NCBI GenBank assembly: GCA_964550855.1
Contig: CAZKBQ010000017.1
Location: forward strand, 17,328 to 81,327
From: JAGOBP01 sp964550855
Lineage (GTDB): Bacteria; Chloroflexota; Anaerolineae; Fen-1058
Reading direction: 5' to 3'
DNA: 64,000 bases
A program made the translations under genes and the position numbers. The notes below the pieces were generated by a model that was not told the origin of the DNA, did not search any database, and was given only the letters and a program-made list of their open reading frames with translations. Position 1 is the first letter of the stretch, and each line of letters opens with the position of its first letter. Below, piece after piece: positions 45,144 to 54,220 of this stretch.

Positions 45144-45171
45144 AAACGAAGCGTGCTGAATTTCGTTACAG
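45144..45171 (-). promoter_or_regulatory. ECF-type promoter of the DUF11 surface protein gene
   Basis: Minus strand: CTGTAACG (45171-45164), 13 bases, TTCGTTT (45150-45144). Same words and spacing as before the sigma gene. The leader to the ATG at 45052 is about 85 bases. The rest of the 304-base gap (45053-45356) holds only the leader palindrome, an imperfect hairpin at 45226-45252 and the leader of the aldolase gene. Confidence 0.68.
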
Positions 45172-45356
45172 CGCCGGGTTTGGTTCAGGTGGTACATTGG
45201 TCATATGGAAAAAGTCGGCCAACCAACCCAATCGGTAACCAGCCGATCGGGTAGTCTGCCGGCCGGCGATTATGTGGCCGTGTGGATTTCGTTTATACTT
45301 GGGGAAAGTGCACACCTTATCCGTCAGACACTGGCGTTGACAGGAGATTGTTGGAA

Positions 45357-46109
45357 ATGGATCGTCCCTTTCGACAACGACTGAAATCCGGCGAACGTCT
45401 CATCGGCACGATGATTACACTGGCCTCGCCTGAAACCGCTGAAGTGCTGGCGGGTGCAGGCTTCGACTGGCTGTTTCTGGATAACGAGCACAGCCCGATG
45501 GAAGCGCCGCAGTTGCAGACCGTCATCCGCGCCGCCGGAAACACGCCGTGCGTGGTGCGCGTCTCGCACAGCGCCGAAGTGCCGATCAAAAAAGCGTTGG
45601 ACATCGGCGCGGCCGGCATCATCGCGCCGCAGGTCAATTCGGCGGCGCAGGCCGCGCAGGTGGTGAGCTGGGCCAGGTACGCGCCGCTGGGCACGCGCGG
45701 CGTGGGCCTGGGGCGCGCGCACGGCTACGGCCTGAAGTTTCAAGACTACGTGAACAGCGCCAATGACCAGGTGGCGGTGATTGTGCAGGCAGAGCACATC
45801 GACGCGGTGAACGACATTGAAGCGATCACGCGCGTGCCCGGCGTCGATGCGGTGCTGGTGGGGCCATACGATCTCTCGGCCAGCCTGGGGCGATTGGGCG
45901 AGGTGACGCATCCCGATGTCGTCGCCGCGATCGATCGAGTGACGGCGGCCTGCCGCGCCGCGAACATGCCGCTGGGCATCTTTGGCCTGTCGGCGCCGGC
46001 CGTGCAGCCGTACCTCGAGCGCGGCTATACGTTGATCGTCGTCGGCGCGGATACCGTGCTGCTGGGCACGGCGGCGCGCGATCTGCTGGCGCAGGTGAGA
46101 GGAGCATAG
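45357..46109 (+). CDS. HpcH/HpaI aldolase family protein
   Basis: 250 aa from the ATG at 45357, nine bases after AGGAGA; a longer frame to 45282 has no support. The class II (metal-dependent) aldolase pattern is clear: GTMITLASPETAEVLAGAG, FLDNEHSPMEAPQLQ with the catalytic acid-His region, RVSHSAEVPIKKALDIGAAG, and VGPYDLSASLG with the metal Asp. Relatives cleave 4-hydroxy-2-oxo-heptanedioate or 2-dehydro-3-deoxy-galactarate to pyruvate and an aldehyde; the substrate here cannot be fixed. A TATACT box lies at 45294-45299. It is the first of three tightly linked genes. Confidence 0.9.
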   Translation: MDRPFRQRLKSGERLIGTMITLASPETAEVLAGAGFDWLFLDNEHSPMEAPQLQTVIRAAGNTPCVVRVSHSAEVPIKKALDIGAAGIIAPQVNSAAQAAQVVSWARYAPLGTRGVGLGRAHGYGLKFQDYVNSANDQVAVIVQAEHIDAVNDIEAITRVPGVDAVLVGPYDLSASLGRLGEVTHPDVVAAIDRVTAACRAANMPLGIFGLSAPAVQPYLERGYTLIVVGADTVLLGTAARDLLAQVRGA

Positions 46110-46111
46110 GC

Positions 46112-46624
46112 GTGGAACCCATCATTCGCGCCGAGACGGCCGCCGATGTCGAAGCCGTGCGCCGCGTCAACGAGCTGGCCTTTGGCCGCCCTGCCGAAGC
46201 CAATCTGGTGGACGCGCTGCGTTCCAACGTGCAGCCGATCATTTCGTTGGTGGCGATCCTCGATGATCAGGTGGTTGGCCACATCCTGTTCAGTCCGGTG
46301 ACGATTGAAAGCGAAGCCGAAGCGTTTGCGGCGATGGGCCTCGCGCCGGTGGCGGTGCGGCCCGAATATCAAAACCGGGGCGTGGGGGCCGCGCTGATCC
46401 GATCGGGTTTGGCTGAATGCCGCCGGCTCGGCCACGAGATCGTGATCGTGCTGGGGCATCCCGCTTACTATCCGCGTTTCGGCTTCGTCACCGCCTCCAC
46501 GTTGGGCATCCGTTGCGAATTCGACGTGCCCGATGAAGCCTATATGGTGGCCGAACTGACGCCGGGGGCGCTGCGCGGACGACGCGGCGTGGCGCATTAT
46601 CGGCCTGAATTTCAGGGGGTTTGA
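46112..46624 (+). CDS. GNAT family N-acetyltransferase
   Basis: 170 aa with GTG start at 46112; GAGGAG lies at 46098-46103 inside the end of the aldolase gene. GNAT motif A is APVAVRPEYQNRGVGAALIRSGL (acetyl-CoA pyrophosphate loop QNRGVG), followed by HEIVIVLGHPAYYPRFGF. This close variant (GHPxYYxRFGF) is typical of YhbS-like acetyltransferases. Substrate unknown. Its stop overlaps the ATG of the following gene (TGATG type). Confidence 0.9.
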   Translation: MEPIIRAETAADVEAVRRVNELAFGRPAEANLVDALRSNVQPIISLVAILDDQVVGHILFSPVTIESEAEAFAAMGLAPVAVRPEYQNRGVGAALIRSGLAECRRLGHEIVIVLGHPAYYPRFGFVTASTLGIRCEFDVPDEAYMVAELTPGALRGRRGVAHYRPEFQGV

Positions 46625-47781
46625 TGGCGCCCACTCCGGCCGAAGTTGACGTCATCGCGGCGCGGCGCGATCCCGTCATTCGCAATTTGCAGATCACGCA
46701 GTGCTATCACGAGTTGTCGGCGGCGCTGACCGCACGCCTGGGCGTCAACGCCAACTGGTGCACCTTTGCGACGTGGGCGTCCAAACAGGCGGGGCAGTCC
46801 ATTCGCAAGGAAGACCTGACGCGGACGCTGGAGAGTTTGCTGAAGGCCAGTACGACGATGACAGCTGCGCAAGCAGTGGCGGCCGGCGCGCAGCGGCTGG
46901 GCACCAGACACGAAGCGCGTCGTATCCGCGCATCGGTGTGGGCTGTGCTGAATCCCGCCGGCGCCGTCGAACGGGTCAGCGCGGCCGTGGCGCGCGGCAA
47001 TCAAAAGGTGTTTGAAGAGATCGGACGCGAGTTTGCGCGCTTCATCGCGGCCGGCCTGGACGATGTCCGTTTCGACGCGGCGCACATTACGCCTTTTTGC
47101 GAAGCGCTGCGCCCCGGCGATCCGCCCGATGGACAACGCTATCTGCGACAGGCTTTCTCGCGCTATTATCAGGCGTTTTTTGAAAGTGATCAAAAAGCCC
47201 GGCTGGAGCTGCTGCTGCTGGCCAATCTGGAAATTGGCTTTCACGAGCAGACGCGCCTGCAGCCCGAAATTGCCGCGGCGATGGAAGCGCCGGTCGTCGA
47301 TCCGAAAACATTCACCCGACGCCTGCTCAAGGCGCTCTTTCCGTATCGCGGCTGGCTGGCGCGCTTTCGTCTGTGGCTCACGCGCCTGTTCACCGGCCCC
47401 ACGCCGTTTGACGCCGACGTGGCGGCGCTGCTGACCGAAGCGCGCCGACTGGTGCGGCTGTTCATCACCGACCGGCTGATGACGATTGAAGTGGCGGGCA
47501 CGCGGCTGAAGTTGGGCGACGATCTGCCGGCGCAATTTCCACCCGAACTGAGGACGATCGATCACGCCGAATTGCGCGCCCTGCTCGATCAGATCGATCC
47601 GACGCCGGACAGTGTGCGGGGTTCCGGCGCAACTGATTGGGCGGCGCTGCCCGATCGGATTCACTTCATCGCCGACCTGTTTCGCTGTTACGCCGCGTCA
47701 CCCGCGCTGTTCGCGCCGCCGTTCACGCCCGAGCAAGTCGCCGCGCTGAAGGCCGATCGGCTGCCCGGCGGACGGCTGTAG
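46624..47781 (+). CDS. Hypothetical protein, conserved-looking, no recognised domain
   Basis: 385 aa from the ATG at 46624, which overlaps the GNAT stop. No signal peptide and no clear transmembrane helix. It is helical and rich in Arg/Ala; recognisable stretches are CYHELSAALTARLG, NANWCTFATWASKQAGQSIR and RLVRLFITDRLMTIEV. Codon use resembles that of the neighbours. The coupling to the aldolase and acetyltransferase genes is the only functional hint. I do not recognise the family. Confidence 0.72.
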   Translation: MAPTPAEVDVIAARRDPVIRNLQITQCYHELSAALTARLGVNANWCTFATWASKQAGQSIRKEDLTRTLESLLKASTTMTAAQAVAAGAQRLGTRHEARRIRASVWAVLNPAGAVERVSAAVARGNQKVFEEIGREFARFIAAGLDDVRFDAAHITPFCEALRPGDPPDGQRYLRQAFSRYYQAFFESDQKARLELLLLANLEIGFHEQTRLQPEIAAAMEAPVVDPKTFTRRLLKALFPYRGWLARFRLWLTRLFTGPTPFDADVAALLTEARRLVRLFITDRLMTIEVAGTRLKLGDDLPAQFPPELRTIDHAELRALLDQIDPTPDSVRGSGATDWAALPDRIHFIADLFRCYAASPALFAPPFTPEQVAALKADRLPGGRL

Positions 47782-47820
47782 CCCTCATACGCGCGCAAAC
47801 GTATTGGTGATCGCGTCCAC

Positions 47821-48927
47821 ATGACCTATCGCAGACTCGTCGTCAAATGCGGCACGTCCACCCTGACGGACGGCACGTCGCACCTCTCACCACCCCGACT
47901 GGTGGCGCTGGCCCAACAGGCCGCGCAGCTGCACGCGGCTTCGCACGAGTTGGTCTTCGTCACGTCGGGCGCGGTGGCGGCGGGGCGCGAGCGGCTGGGG
48001 CTGGCGCAGCTGCCCAAAGATCTGCCGGTGAAGCAGATGCTGTCGGCCATCGGCCAGCCGCGCCTGATGGCGTTGTACGAACAGATCTTCGGCCTGTACG
48101 GCCTGACGATCGCGCAGGTGCTGTTGACACGCTCGGATCTGACCGACCGCCGCCGTTACTTGAATTCGCGTAACACGCTGACCGCCCTGCTCGACCATCG
48201 CCTGGTGCCGATCGTGAACGAGAATGACACCGTGGCCACCGAGGAAATTCGCGTGGGCGATAACGATAATCTGTCCGCGCTCGTCGCCAATTTGATCGAC
48301 GCGGACCTGTTGGTGCTGCTGACCGATCAGATCGGGCTGTACACGGCGGATCCTGCGCAAGACCCGACCGCGCAGCTGGTGCCCGACGTCACCACGCCCG
48401 ACATTCCGCCGGAGCTATGGCAGGCCGCGGGCGGCACGACCAACGGCCTGGGCACCGGCGGCATGCTCACCAAGCTGCAGGCCGCCGATCTGGCGCGGCG
48501 GTCCGGCACGACGGTTGTCATTGCCAGCGGCCGCGAACCGGATGTGTTGACGCGATTGGTGTCAGGGGAGAGGTTGGGGACGCGGTTTCAGCCGATCGTC
48601 ACCTCAATCGAGAGCCGCAAGCGCTACATTCTGGCGGGCGGGCGGGCGGCCGGCCGCGTGCGCGTGGACGACGGCGCACAACAGGCACTGCAGCATGGCC
48701 GCAGCCTGCTGCCGGTGGGCGTCACCGCTGTTGAAGGCGACTTCGATCGGGGCGATACCATTCAGGTGTACAGCGCGCCCGGCCGCGAGATCGCGCGCGG
48801 GCAGACCAACTACAGCGCGGCCGAGCTGGGCCGCATTCGCGGCCGGCAGTCGGTCGAGATTGAAGCCATACTGGGCTATACGTATGGCGACGAAGTGATC
48901 CACCGCAACAATCTGGTGGTGTTGTAA
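47821..48927 (+). CDS. proB: Glutamate 5-kinase
   Basis: 368 aa. The amino acid kinase domain has LVVKCGTSTLTDG, FVTSGAVAAGRERLG, PIVNENDTVATEEIRVGDNDNLSA and TDQIGLYTADP; the C-terminal PUA domain (about 275-368) is present (KRYILAGGRAAGRVRVDDGA). It phosphorylates glutamate as the first step of proline synthesis and is usually feedback-inhibited by proline. proA is not adjacent. The gene is convergent with the malic enzyme gene. Confidence 0.96.
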   Translation: MTYRRLVVKCGTSTLTDGTSHLSPPRLVALAQQAAQLHAASHELVFVTSGAVAAGRERLGLAQLPKDLPVKQMLSAIGQPRLMALYEQIFGLYGLTIAQVLLTRSDLTDRRRYLNSRNTLTALLDHRLVPIVNENDTVATEEIRVGDNDNLSALVANLIDADLLVLLTDQIGLYTADPAQDPTAQLVPDVTTPDIPPELWQAAGGTTNGLGTGGMLTKLQAADLARRSGTTVVIASGREPDVLTRLVSGERLGTRFQPIVTSIESRKRYILAGGRAAGRVRVDDGAQQALQHGRSLLPVGVTAVEGDFDRGDTIQVYSAPGREIARGQTNYSAAELGRIRGRQSVEIEAILGYTYGDEVIHRNNLVVL

Positions 48928-48940
48928 AACTGATCGGCCG

Positions 48941-51187
48941 CTACAGTTTGCCCTGCGCGTCGAGCACCGCCACCGCCGCAATCGATACGATCTCGTCCAC
49001 ATCGTCGCCGGCCTGCAGCACGTGCACGGGCGCGCCCACGCCCAGCAGCACCGGCCCGATGGTCTCTGCCCCGCCCAGACGCTTGACCAGCTTGTAAGCG
49101 ACGTTGGCCGCTTCCAGATCGGGGAAGACCAGCACGTTGGCCGCCTTCACACGACTGAACGGGAAGCGTTTTTCGATCAACTCCGGCACAACCGCCACAT
49201 CAGCCTGCATCTCGCCGTCCACGTCCAGATCGGGCCGACGGGCGCGCACCAGTTCGGTGGCGCGGCGCACCTTTTCGGCCAGCGGATGCTTGACGCTGCC
49301 GAAGTTGCTGAACGACAGCATGGCGATGCGCGGTGTGAGATTCAGTTTGGCGGCCAGATCAGCCGCCAGCACGGCGATCTCCGCCAGATCCTCAGCCGAA
49401 GGTTCGATGTTGACCGTCGCGTCGGTGAAGATGTACACCTTGTCTTTGACGATGACGATATAGGCGCCGGCTGCTTTCTTGACGCCGGGCCGCGTATGGA
49501 AGATCTGCAGCGCCGGCCGGATGACTTCGGGGTACTCCTGAGTCAGCCCGGAGACGCAGGCATCGGCGTCGCCCTGCTTGACCATCATCATGCCGAAGCG
49601 GTTCGGTTCGTGGATGCGCAGCTGCGCGCGGCTCAGCGTCAGGCCGCGCCGCTGGCGCAGTTCATAATACGCCTGCACGTAAGTGGACGCGCGAAAATCG
49701 GTGGCCGGATCGACGATCTCCGGCATGTAATGCAGGCCCAGGTCCTGCACCTTCTGCCGGATCACGGCCGGGTTGCCCAGCAAGATCGGCTGGCCGATGC
49801 CCTCTTCGGCGAGGTGCGCAGCGGCGCGCAAAATGACAGGTTCCTCGCCCTCGGGAAAGACGATGCGCTTGGGCGAGGCTTTGGCCTTGTTGATGATGGC
49901 GCGGCGCAGACGCTGCCCCTGGCCCAGCCGCTCGGCCAGCTGTTCGCGATATTCGGCGAGATCGAGCGTGCGGCGGGCCACGCCTGATCGCATGGCGGCC
50001 TCAGCCACAGCCGGCGACACCCACAGCATCACGCGCGGGTCAAGCGGCTTGGGGATGATGTAGTCGCGGCCGTACTTCAGCGCCGACAGGCCGTAGGCGT
50101 TGAGCACCGAATCGGGGATGTCTTCGTGCGCCAGCGCCGCCAGCGCTCTGGCGGCGGCGACCTTCATCTCCTCGTTGATGGCGCAAGCCTGCACGTCAAG
50201 CGCGCCGCGAAAGATGAAGGGAAAGCCCAGCACGTTGTTGACCTGGTTCGGGTAATCCGATCGGCCGGTGCACACGATCGCGTCCGGGCGAGCTGCGCGA
50301 GCGACTTCAAATTTGATTTCGGGATTCGGGTTGGCCATCGCAAAAATGATCGGATCGGGCCGCATTGTCTTGATCATCTCGGGCGTCACCAGATCGGCGA
50401 CCGACAGGCCGACGAAGACATCGGCGTCGATCAACGCTTCGGCCAGCGTACCGGGTTGATCGCCCTGCGCGAATCTGGCCTTTTCCGGGAACATCTCGCG
50501 CTTGCGGCCGTGATAGACCAGCCCGGCGATGTCCGTCATCCAGACATGTTCGCGCGGCACGCCGATGTTGACGAACATGTTGGCGGTGGCGATGGCGGCC
50601 GCGCCCGCGCCCGAAAAGACAACCTTGATCTGATCGATCGGCTTGCCGGTGATCTCCAGCGCATTGAGCAGCGCCGCCGAGGCGATGATGGCCGTGCCGT
50701 GCTGATCGTCGTGAAAGACAGGAATATCCAGTTGTTCCTGCAGCGTCTTCTCAATGAAAAAACATTCGGGCGATTTGATATCTTCAAGGTTGATGCCGCC
50801 AAAGGTGGGCGCGATGGCCTTGACGACGCGGATCACCTCCTGCGGATCGCGCGTGTCCACTTCGATGTCGAACACGTCCACGTCGGCGAAGCGTTTGAAC
50901 AGCACGCCCTTGCCTTCCATCACCGGCTTGGATGCCAGCGCGCCGCGATCGCCCAGCCCCAGGATGGCCGTGCCGTTGCTGATGACGGCGACCAGATTCG
51001 CCTTGGCCGTCATCTCATAAGCAGCGTCGGCGCGGCGCTCGATCTCCAGCACCACGTCGGCCACGCCGGGCGTGTAAGCCAGCGACAGATCGCGCTGCGA
51101 GATCATTGGCTTGGTGGGCGTGACCTCGATCTTGCCGGGGCGACCCCGGCGATGGTATTCAAACGTCTCTTGAGCAGTGACGGCCAT
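48941..51187 (-). CDS. maeB: NADP-dependent malic enzyme fused to phosphotransacetylase-like domain
   Basis: 748 aa from the ATG at 51187; the frame runs further upstream (to 51565) but that part does not look like the family. The malic enzyme half (1 to about 420) has SLAYTPGVADVV, FDIEVDTRDPQEVI, HDDQHGTAIIASAALLNAL and the NADP site VVFSGAGAAAIATANM. The C-terminal half (about 430-748) is a phosphate acetyltransferase-like domain (RIVFPEGEEPVILRAA, GLTQEYPEVIRPALQI), which in MaeB proteins is regulatory and binds acetyl-CoA. It decarboxylates malate to pyruvate and gives NADPH. Confidence 0.95.
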   Translation of the reverse strand: MAVTAQETFEYHRRGRPGKIEVTPTKPMISQRDLSLAYTPGVADVVLEIERRADAAYEMTAKANLVAVISNGTAILGLGDRGALASKPVMEGKGVLFKRFADVDVFDIEVDTRDPQEVIRVVKAIAPTFGGINLEDIKSPECFFIEKTLQEQLDIPVFHDDQHGTAIIASAALLNALEITGKPIDQIKVVFSGAGAAAIATANMFVNIGVPREHVWMTDIAGLVYHGRKREMFPEKARFAQGDQPGTLAEALIDADVFVGLSVADLVTPEMIKTMRPDPIIFAMANPNPEIKFEVARAARPDAIVCTGRSDYPNQVNNVLGFPFIFRGALDVQACAINEEMKVAAARALAALAHEDIPDSVLNAYGLSALKYGRDYIIPKPLDPRVMLWVSPAVAEAAMRSGVARRTLDLAEYREQLAERLGQGQRLRRAIINKAKASPKRIVFPEGEEPVILRAAAHLAEEGIGQPILLGNPAVIRQKVQDLGLHYMPEIVDPATDFRASTYVQAYYELRQRRGLTLSRAQLRIHEPNRFGMMMVKQGDADACVSGLTQEYPEVIRPALQIFHTRPGVKKAAGAYIVIVKDKVYIFTDATVNIEPSAEDLAEIAVLAADLAAKLNLTPRIAMLSFSNFGSVKHPLAEKVRRATELVRARRPDLDVDGEMQADVAVVPELIEKRFPFSRVKAANVLVFPDLEAANVAYKLVKRLGGAETIGPVLLGVGAPVHVLQAGDDVDEIVSIAAVAVLDAQGKL

Positions 51188-51284
51188 GCTGGACCTCGCG
51201 ATTGGTATAATGAAGCGCCGCCTCATCGTACCGTGAGCGCGGCATAACGTCAACTGAGCAAACTCACCGATAAGCGCCGACCAA

Positions 51285-52079
51285 ATGTCATTATCAGCGA
51301 CGATTGGGTTGTGGCTTTCACTACTGGCGGGCGGCGGTCCGTGGGACGGCTGGCTGCCCGCCACCTGCCTGCCCGATGCTTGTTTCTGCGAAGCCATCGG
51401 CGGCGGTTTGATCCGCCAGCCGATCAACACCTGGTCGAACCTCGCGTTTGTGATCGTCGGGCTGCTGATCGCGTTCGATCTCAAACCCGATCGATCCACG
51501 CGGCGATCGAATTTGATCTCGCGTCCGATGGTTCGCCGGCTCTTCGCGCTGGCCGTCATCAGCATCGGTCTCGGCTCGATGGTCTATCACGCCTCGCTGA
51601 GCTTCGTCGGGCAGTGGCTGGACGTGATGTCGATGTATCTGTTGGGTGTGTTCATGATGCTGTATGCGGCGGCGCGGCTGAAGCTGAGTGTGCCATTCCG
51701 GGTCGCTTCGGGACTCGAAATGACACACACTGGCGCCGTTTTCGCGGTCGGATACATCATCATCAACCTCGCCCTCGGCCTGCTGCTGATCGTCTGGCCG
51801 GAAGCGCGGCGCTATGTGTTCGGCGTGCTGATCGTCATCGCGTTGGCGCTGGAAGCGATCTTGCAGCGCCGACAGCTAACCAGCGCAGAACCACGCCGGC
51901 TGATCGCCGCGCTGGGCGTGTACGTTATGGCCCAGATCATCTGGGCGCTCGATCTGAATCACATCGTCTGCGATCCCACGAGCGTGCTTCAGGGTCACGC
52001 CGTGTGGCACATGCTGACGGCGGCATCGGCAGGATTGATGTATCTGTACTACCAATCGGAAGCGCGCGAGAGTGAATGA
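51285..52079 (+). CDS. Ceramidase-like CREST-superfamily membrane protein
   Basis: 264 aa, seven hydrophobic helices. Metal-ligand motifs of the alkaline ceramidase/PAQR (CREST) group are in place: CFCEAI near the start, INTWSNLAFVIVG, SMVYHASLSFVGQWLDVMSMYL (Ser/His/Asp) and the final QGHAVWHMLTAAS (two His). Alkaline ceramidases hydrolyse amide-linked lipids in the membrane. The stop overlaps the start of a glycosyltransferase gene of the sterol/lipid glucosyltransferase type, which suggests a shared role in an amide- or glyco-lipid. Substrate unknown. Confidence 0.82.
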   Translation: MSLSATIGLWLSLLAGGGPWDGWLPATCLPDACFCEAIGGGLIRQPINTWSNLAFVIVGLLIAFDLKPDRSTRRSNLISRPMVRRLFALAVISIGLGSMVYHASLSFVGQWLDVMSMYLLGVFMMLYAAARLKLSVPFRVASGLEMTHTGAVFAVGYIIINLALGLLLIVWPEARRYVFGVLIVIALALEAILQRRQLTSAEPRRLIAALGVYVMAQIIWALDLNHIVCDPTSVLQGHAVWHMLTAASAGLMYLYYQSEARESE

Positions 52080-53350
52080 TGCACTTCACCATCCTGGCCG
52101 CCGGATCACGCGGCGACATTCAACCCTATCTGGCGTTGGGCGTGGGCCTGCAAGCGGCGGGGCAGCGCGTGCGCTTCGCGGCGTTCCGAAACTTCGCGGA
52201 TCTGGCAGTCGGCTATGACGTGGACTTCCATCCCGTCGATGCGGATTTCCAGACCCTGCTCGGCGGCGCGGGCGGCCGGCGCTTCATCGCGTCGGGCACC
52301 AACCTGTTCCAATTCGCGCGCGAGCTGCGGCGGTTGGTCGATCCGCTGATGGCGCAGCTGGGCCGCGATTTCTGGCGTGCATGTCAAGATACGGACGTGA
52401 TCATCAGCGGCCTGAACGGTCTGCCGTTCTTTGGCCACGAAATGGCCCAAAAACTGGGCGTGGCGAGCTTCGACGCCGCCATCCTGCCGTTCATGCGCAC
52501 AGGCGAGTTTCCCATCCCCGGCTGGCCGCGTCTGCCGCTGGGCCGCGCCTACAACCGCTTCACCTATCGCATGATGGAACAAGTCGGCTGGCAGCTCTTT
52601 CGCGCGTCGATCAATCGCTGGCGGCGCGACACGCTGGACCTGCCGCCCGCGCCCTTCTGGGGTGAATACGAACAAATCCGCAAACAGCGCCGGCCGATGC
52701 TGATCGGCATCAGCCCCAGCGTGATCGCGCGGCCGCGCGACTGGCCCGACTGGTACGCGCTGACAGGCTACTGGTTTCTGCCGCGCCCGATCGACTGGTC
52801 GCCGCCCGATGCGCTGATGCGTTTCCTCGACGCGGGCGAGCCGCCGATCTGCTTTAGCTTCAGCAGCATGAGCGACGAACGCGGCGACGAGCTCACACAC
52901 ATCGTGCTGGCCGCGCTGCGGCAGATCGACCGGCGCGGCATCATCGTCACGGCGTGGGGCGGGCTGCGATCGGTTGAAACCACCGATCGGGTGTACGTGA
53001 TCGATCACGCGCCGTTCGACTGGCTGCTGCCGCAGTGCGCGGCCATCGTCCATCACGGCGGCGCCGGTTCGACCTCGGCCGGGCTGCGGGCCGGCATTCC
53101 GTCGTTAATCGTGTCGTTCTTCGCCGATCAGCCGTTCTGGGGACGGCGCGTCTATGAGTTGAGCTGCGGACCAAAGCCGATCGCGCGAAAGCAGCTGACG
53201 ATTCATCGGCTGGCGGCCGCGCTCGATCGGGCCGTGCGCGATCGAGCGCTGATCGATCGGGCGGCCGAGGTCGGGCGCGTGATACAATCGGAGGACGGGT
53301 TGACGCGGGCGATCGCTTTCATCGAAAGGACACTGGCTTCACATGGCTGA
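52076..53350 (+). CDS. UDP-sugar glycosyltransferase of the sterol/macrolide type (GT1/GT28-like)
   Basis: 424 aa; ATG at 52076 overlaps the previous stop (a second ATG follows at once at 52079). The N-terminal half has ILAAGSRGDIQPYLALGVGL, the hallmark of sterol glucosyltransferases. The donor-binding half has VIDHAPFDWLLPQCAAIVHHGGAGSTSAGLRAGIPS (key part HHGGAGS) and ADQPFWGRRVYELSCGPKPI. It most likely glucosylates a membrane lipid on the cytoplasmic side. It ends eight bases into the next gene. Confidence 0.88.
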   Translation: MMHFTILAAGSRGDIQPYLALGVGLQAAGQRVRFAAFRNFADLAVGYDVDFHPVDADFQTLLGGAGGRRFIASGTNLFQFARELRRLVDPLMAQLGRDFWRACQDTDVIISGLNGLPFFGHEMAQKLGVASFDAAILPFMRTGEFPIPGWPRLPLGRAYNRFTYRMMEQVGWQLFRASINRWRRDTLDLPPAPFWGEYEQIRKQRRPMLIGISPSVIARPRDWPDWYALTGYWFLPRPIDWSPPDALMRFLDAGEPPICFSFSSMSDERGDELTHIVLAALRQIDRRGIIVTAWGGLRSVETTDRVYVIDHAPFDWLLPQCAAIVHHGGAGSTSAGLRAGIPSLIVSFFADQPFWGRRVYELSCGPKPIARKQLTIHRLAAALDRAVRDRALIDRAAEVGRVIQSEDGLTRAIAFIERTLASHG

Positions 53351-54161
53351 AGAACGCATTCAAAAACTGCTGGCGCAGGCGGGGCTGGGTTCGCGTCGCG
53401 CGTGCGAACAATACCTGACAGAAATGCGCGTGACCGTCAACGGCCAGATCGCCGCGCTGGGCGCCAAGGCCGATCCGCTGCGCGACGTAATCAAGCTGGA
53501 CGGCAAGCGCGTGCGCTTTGAAACAGGCAAAGTGTATGTGATGCTCAACAAGCCGGCCGGCATCGTGACGACCAACGAAGACGAGTTTGGCCGCAAGACG
53601 GTGCGCGATCTGGTGAACCTGGAAGGCCACCTGTATCCGGTGGGGCGGCTCGACGCCGACAGTGAAGGGCTGGTGCTGTTGACCAACGACGGCGAACTGG
53701 CGAACGCGCTGACGCACCCGCGCTACGAGCACGAGAAGGAATACGTGGTGCTGGTGGAAGGTGAAGTGGACAGCGGCGTGATCAAGGCGTGGCGGCGCGG
53801 CGTGGTGCTGGATGGGCAGATGACGGCGCCCGCCAGGGTGACGGTGCTGGACGGCGATCATCACAAGACGTGGCTGCGCGTCATCATGCACGAAGGGCGC
53901 AAGCGCCAGATCCGCGAAGTGGCCGGCATGCTGGGGCATCGCGTGAAGTATTTGCAGCGCGTGCGGCTGGGGCCGCTGCAGCTGGGCGATCTGAAGTTGG
54001 GACAGTGGCGACACTTGACGCGCGGCGAGGTGAAGCAATTGCAGGCGCTGATCGAACCGGAGAAGACGGCGGCCAAACCCGCAGCGCGACCGAAGACCTC
54101 GCGCCCCGAAACGACGAAGAAAGCCAAACCCTCAGCCGCGAAACGTCGGCCTGCGCGTTAA
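53343..54161 (+). CDS. rluB: Pseudouridine synthase, RsuA/RluB family
   Basis: 272 aa. N-terminal S4 RNA-binding domain (RIQKLLAQAGLGSRRACEQYL), then the catalytic motif VGRLDADSEGLVLLTNDG with the nucleophilic Asp (GRLDxDSxGL), and HEGRKRQIREVAGMLGHRV. The tail (about 240-272) is Lys/Ala/Pro-rich, as is common in RluB. It isomerises a uridine in 23S (RluB) or 16S (RsuA) rRNA; the sequence is closer to RluB. It overlaps the glycosyltransferase by eight bases. Confidence 0.9.
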   Translation: MAEERIQKLLAQAGLGSRRACEQYLTEMRVTVNGQIAALGAKADPLRDVIKLDGKRVRFETGKVYVMLNKPAGIVTTNEDEFGRKTVRDLVNLEGHLYPVGRLDADSEGLVLLTNDGELANALTHPRYEHEKEYVVLVEGEVDSGVIKAWRRGVVLDGQMTAPARVTVLDGDHHKTWLRVIMHEGRKRQIREVAGMLGHRVKYLQRVRLGPLQLGDLKLGQWRHLTRGEVKQLQALIEPEKTAAKPAARPKTSRPETTKKAKPSAAKRRPAR

Positions 54162-54220
54162 AGCGGTCTCCGGTTGTTTTACGATGCCGTGTCACACCGG
54201 CGAAAGCCCGCGTGCGGATT

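Noticed and set aside
48941..51565. 874-codon version of the malic enzyme
   Set aside because: The first 126 residues lack family similarity and run through the divergent intergenic region and the antisense of the ceramidase-like gene.
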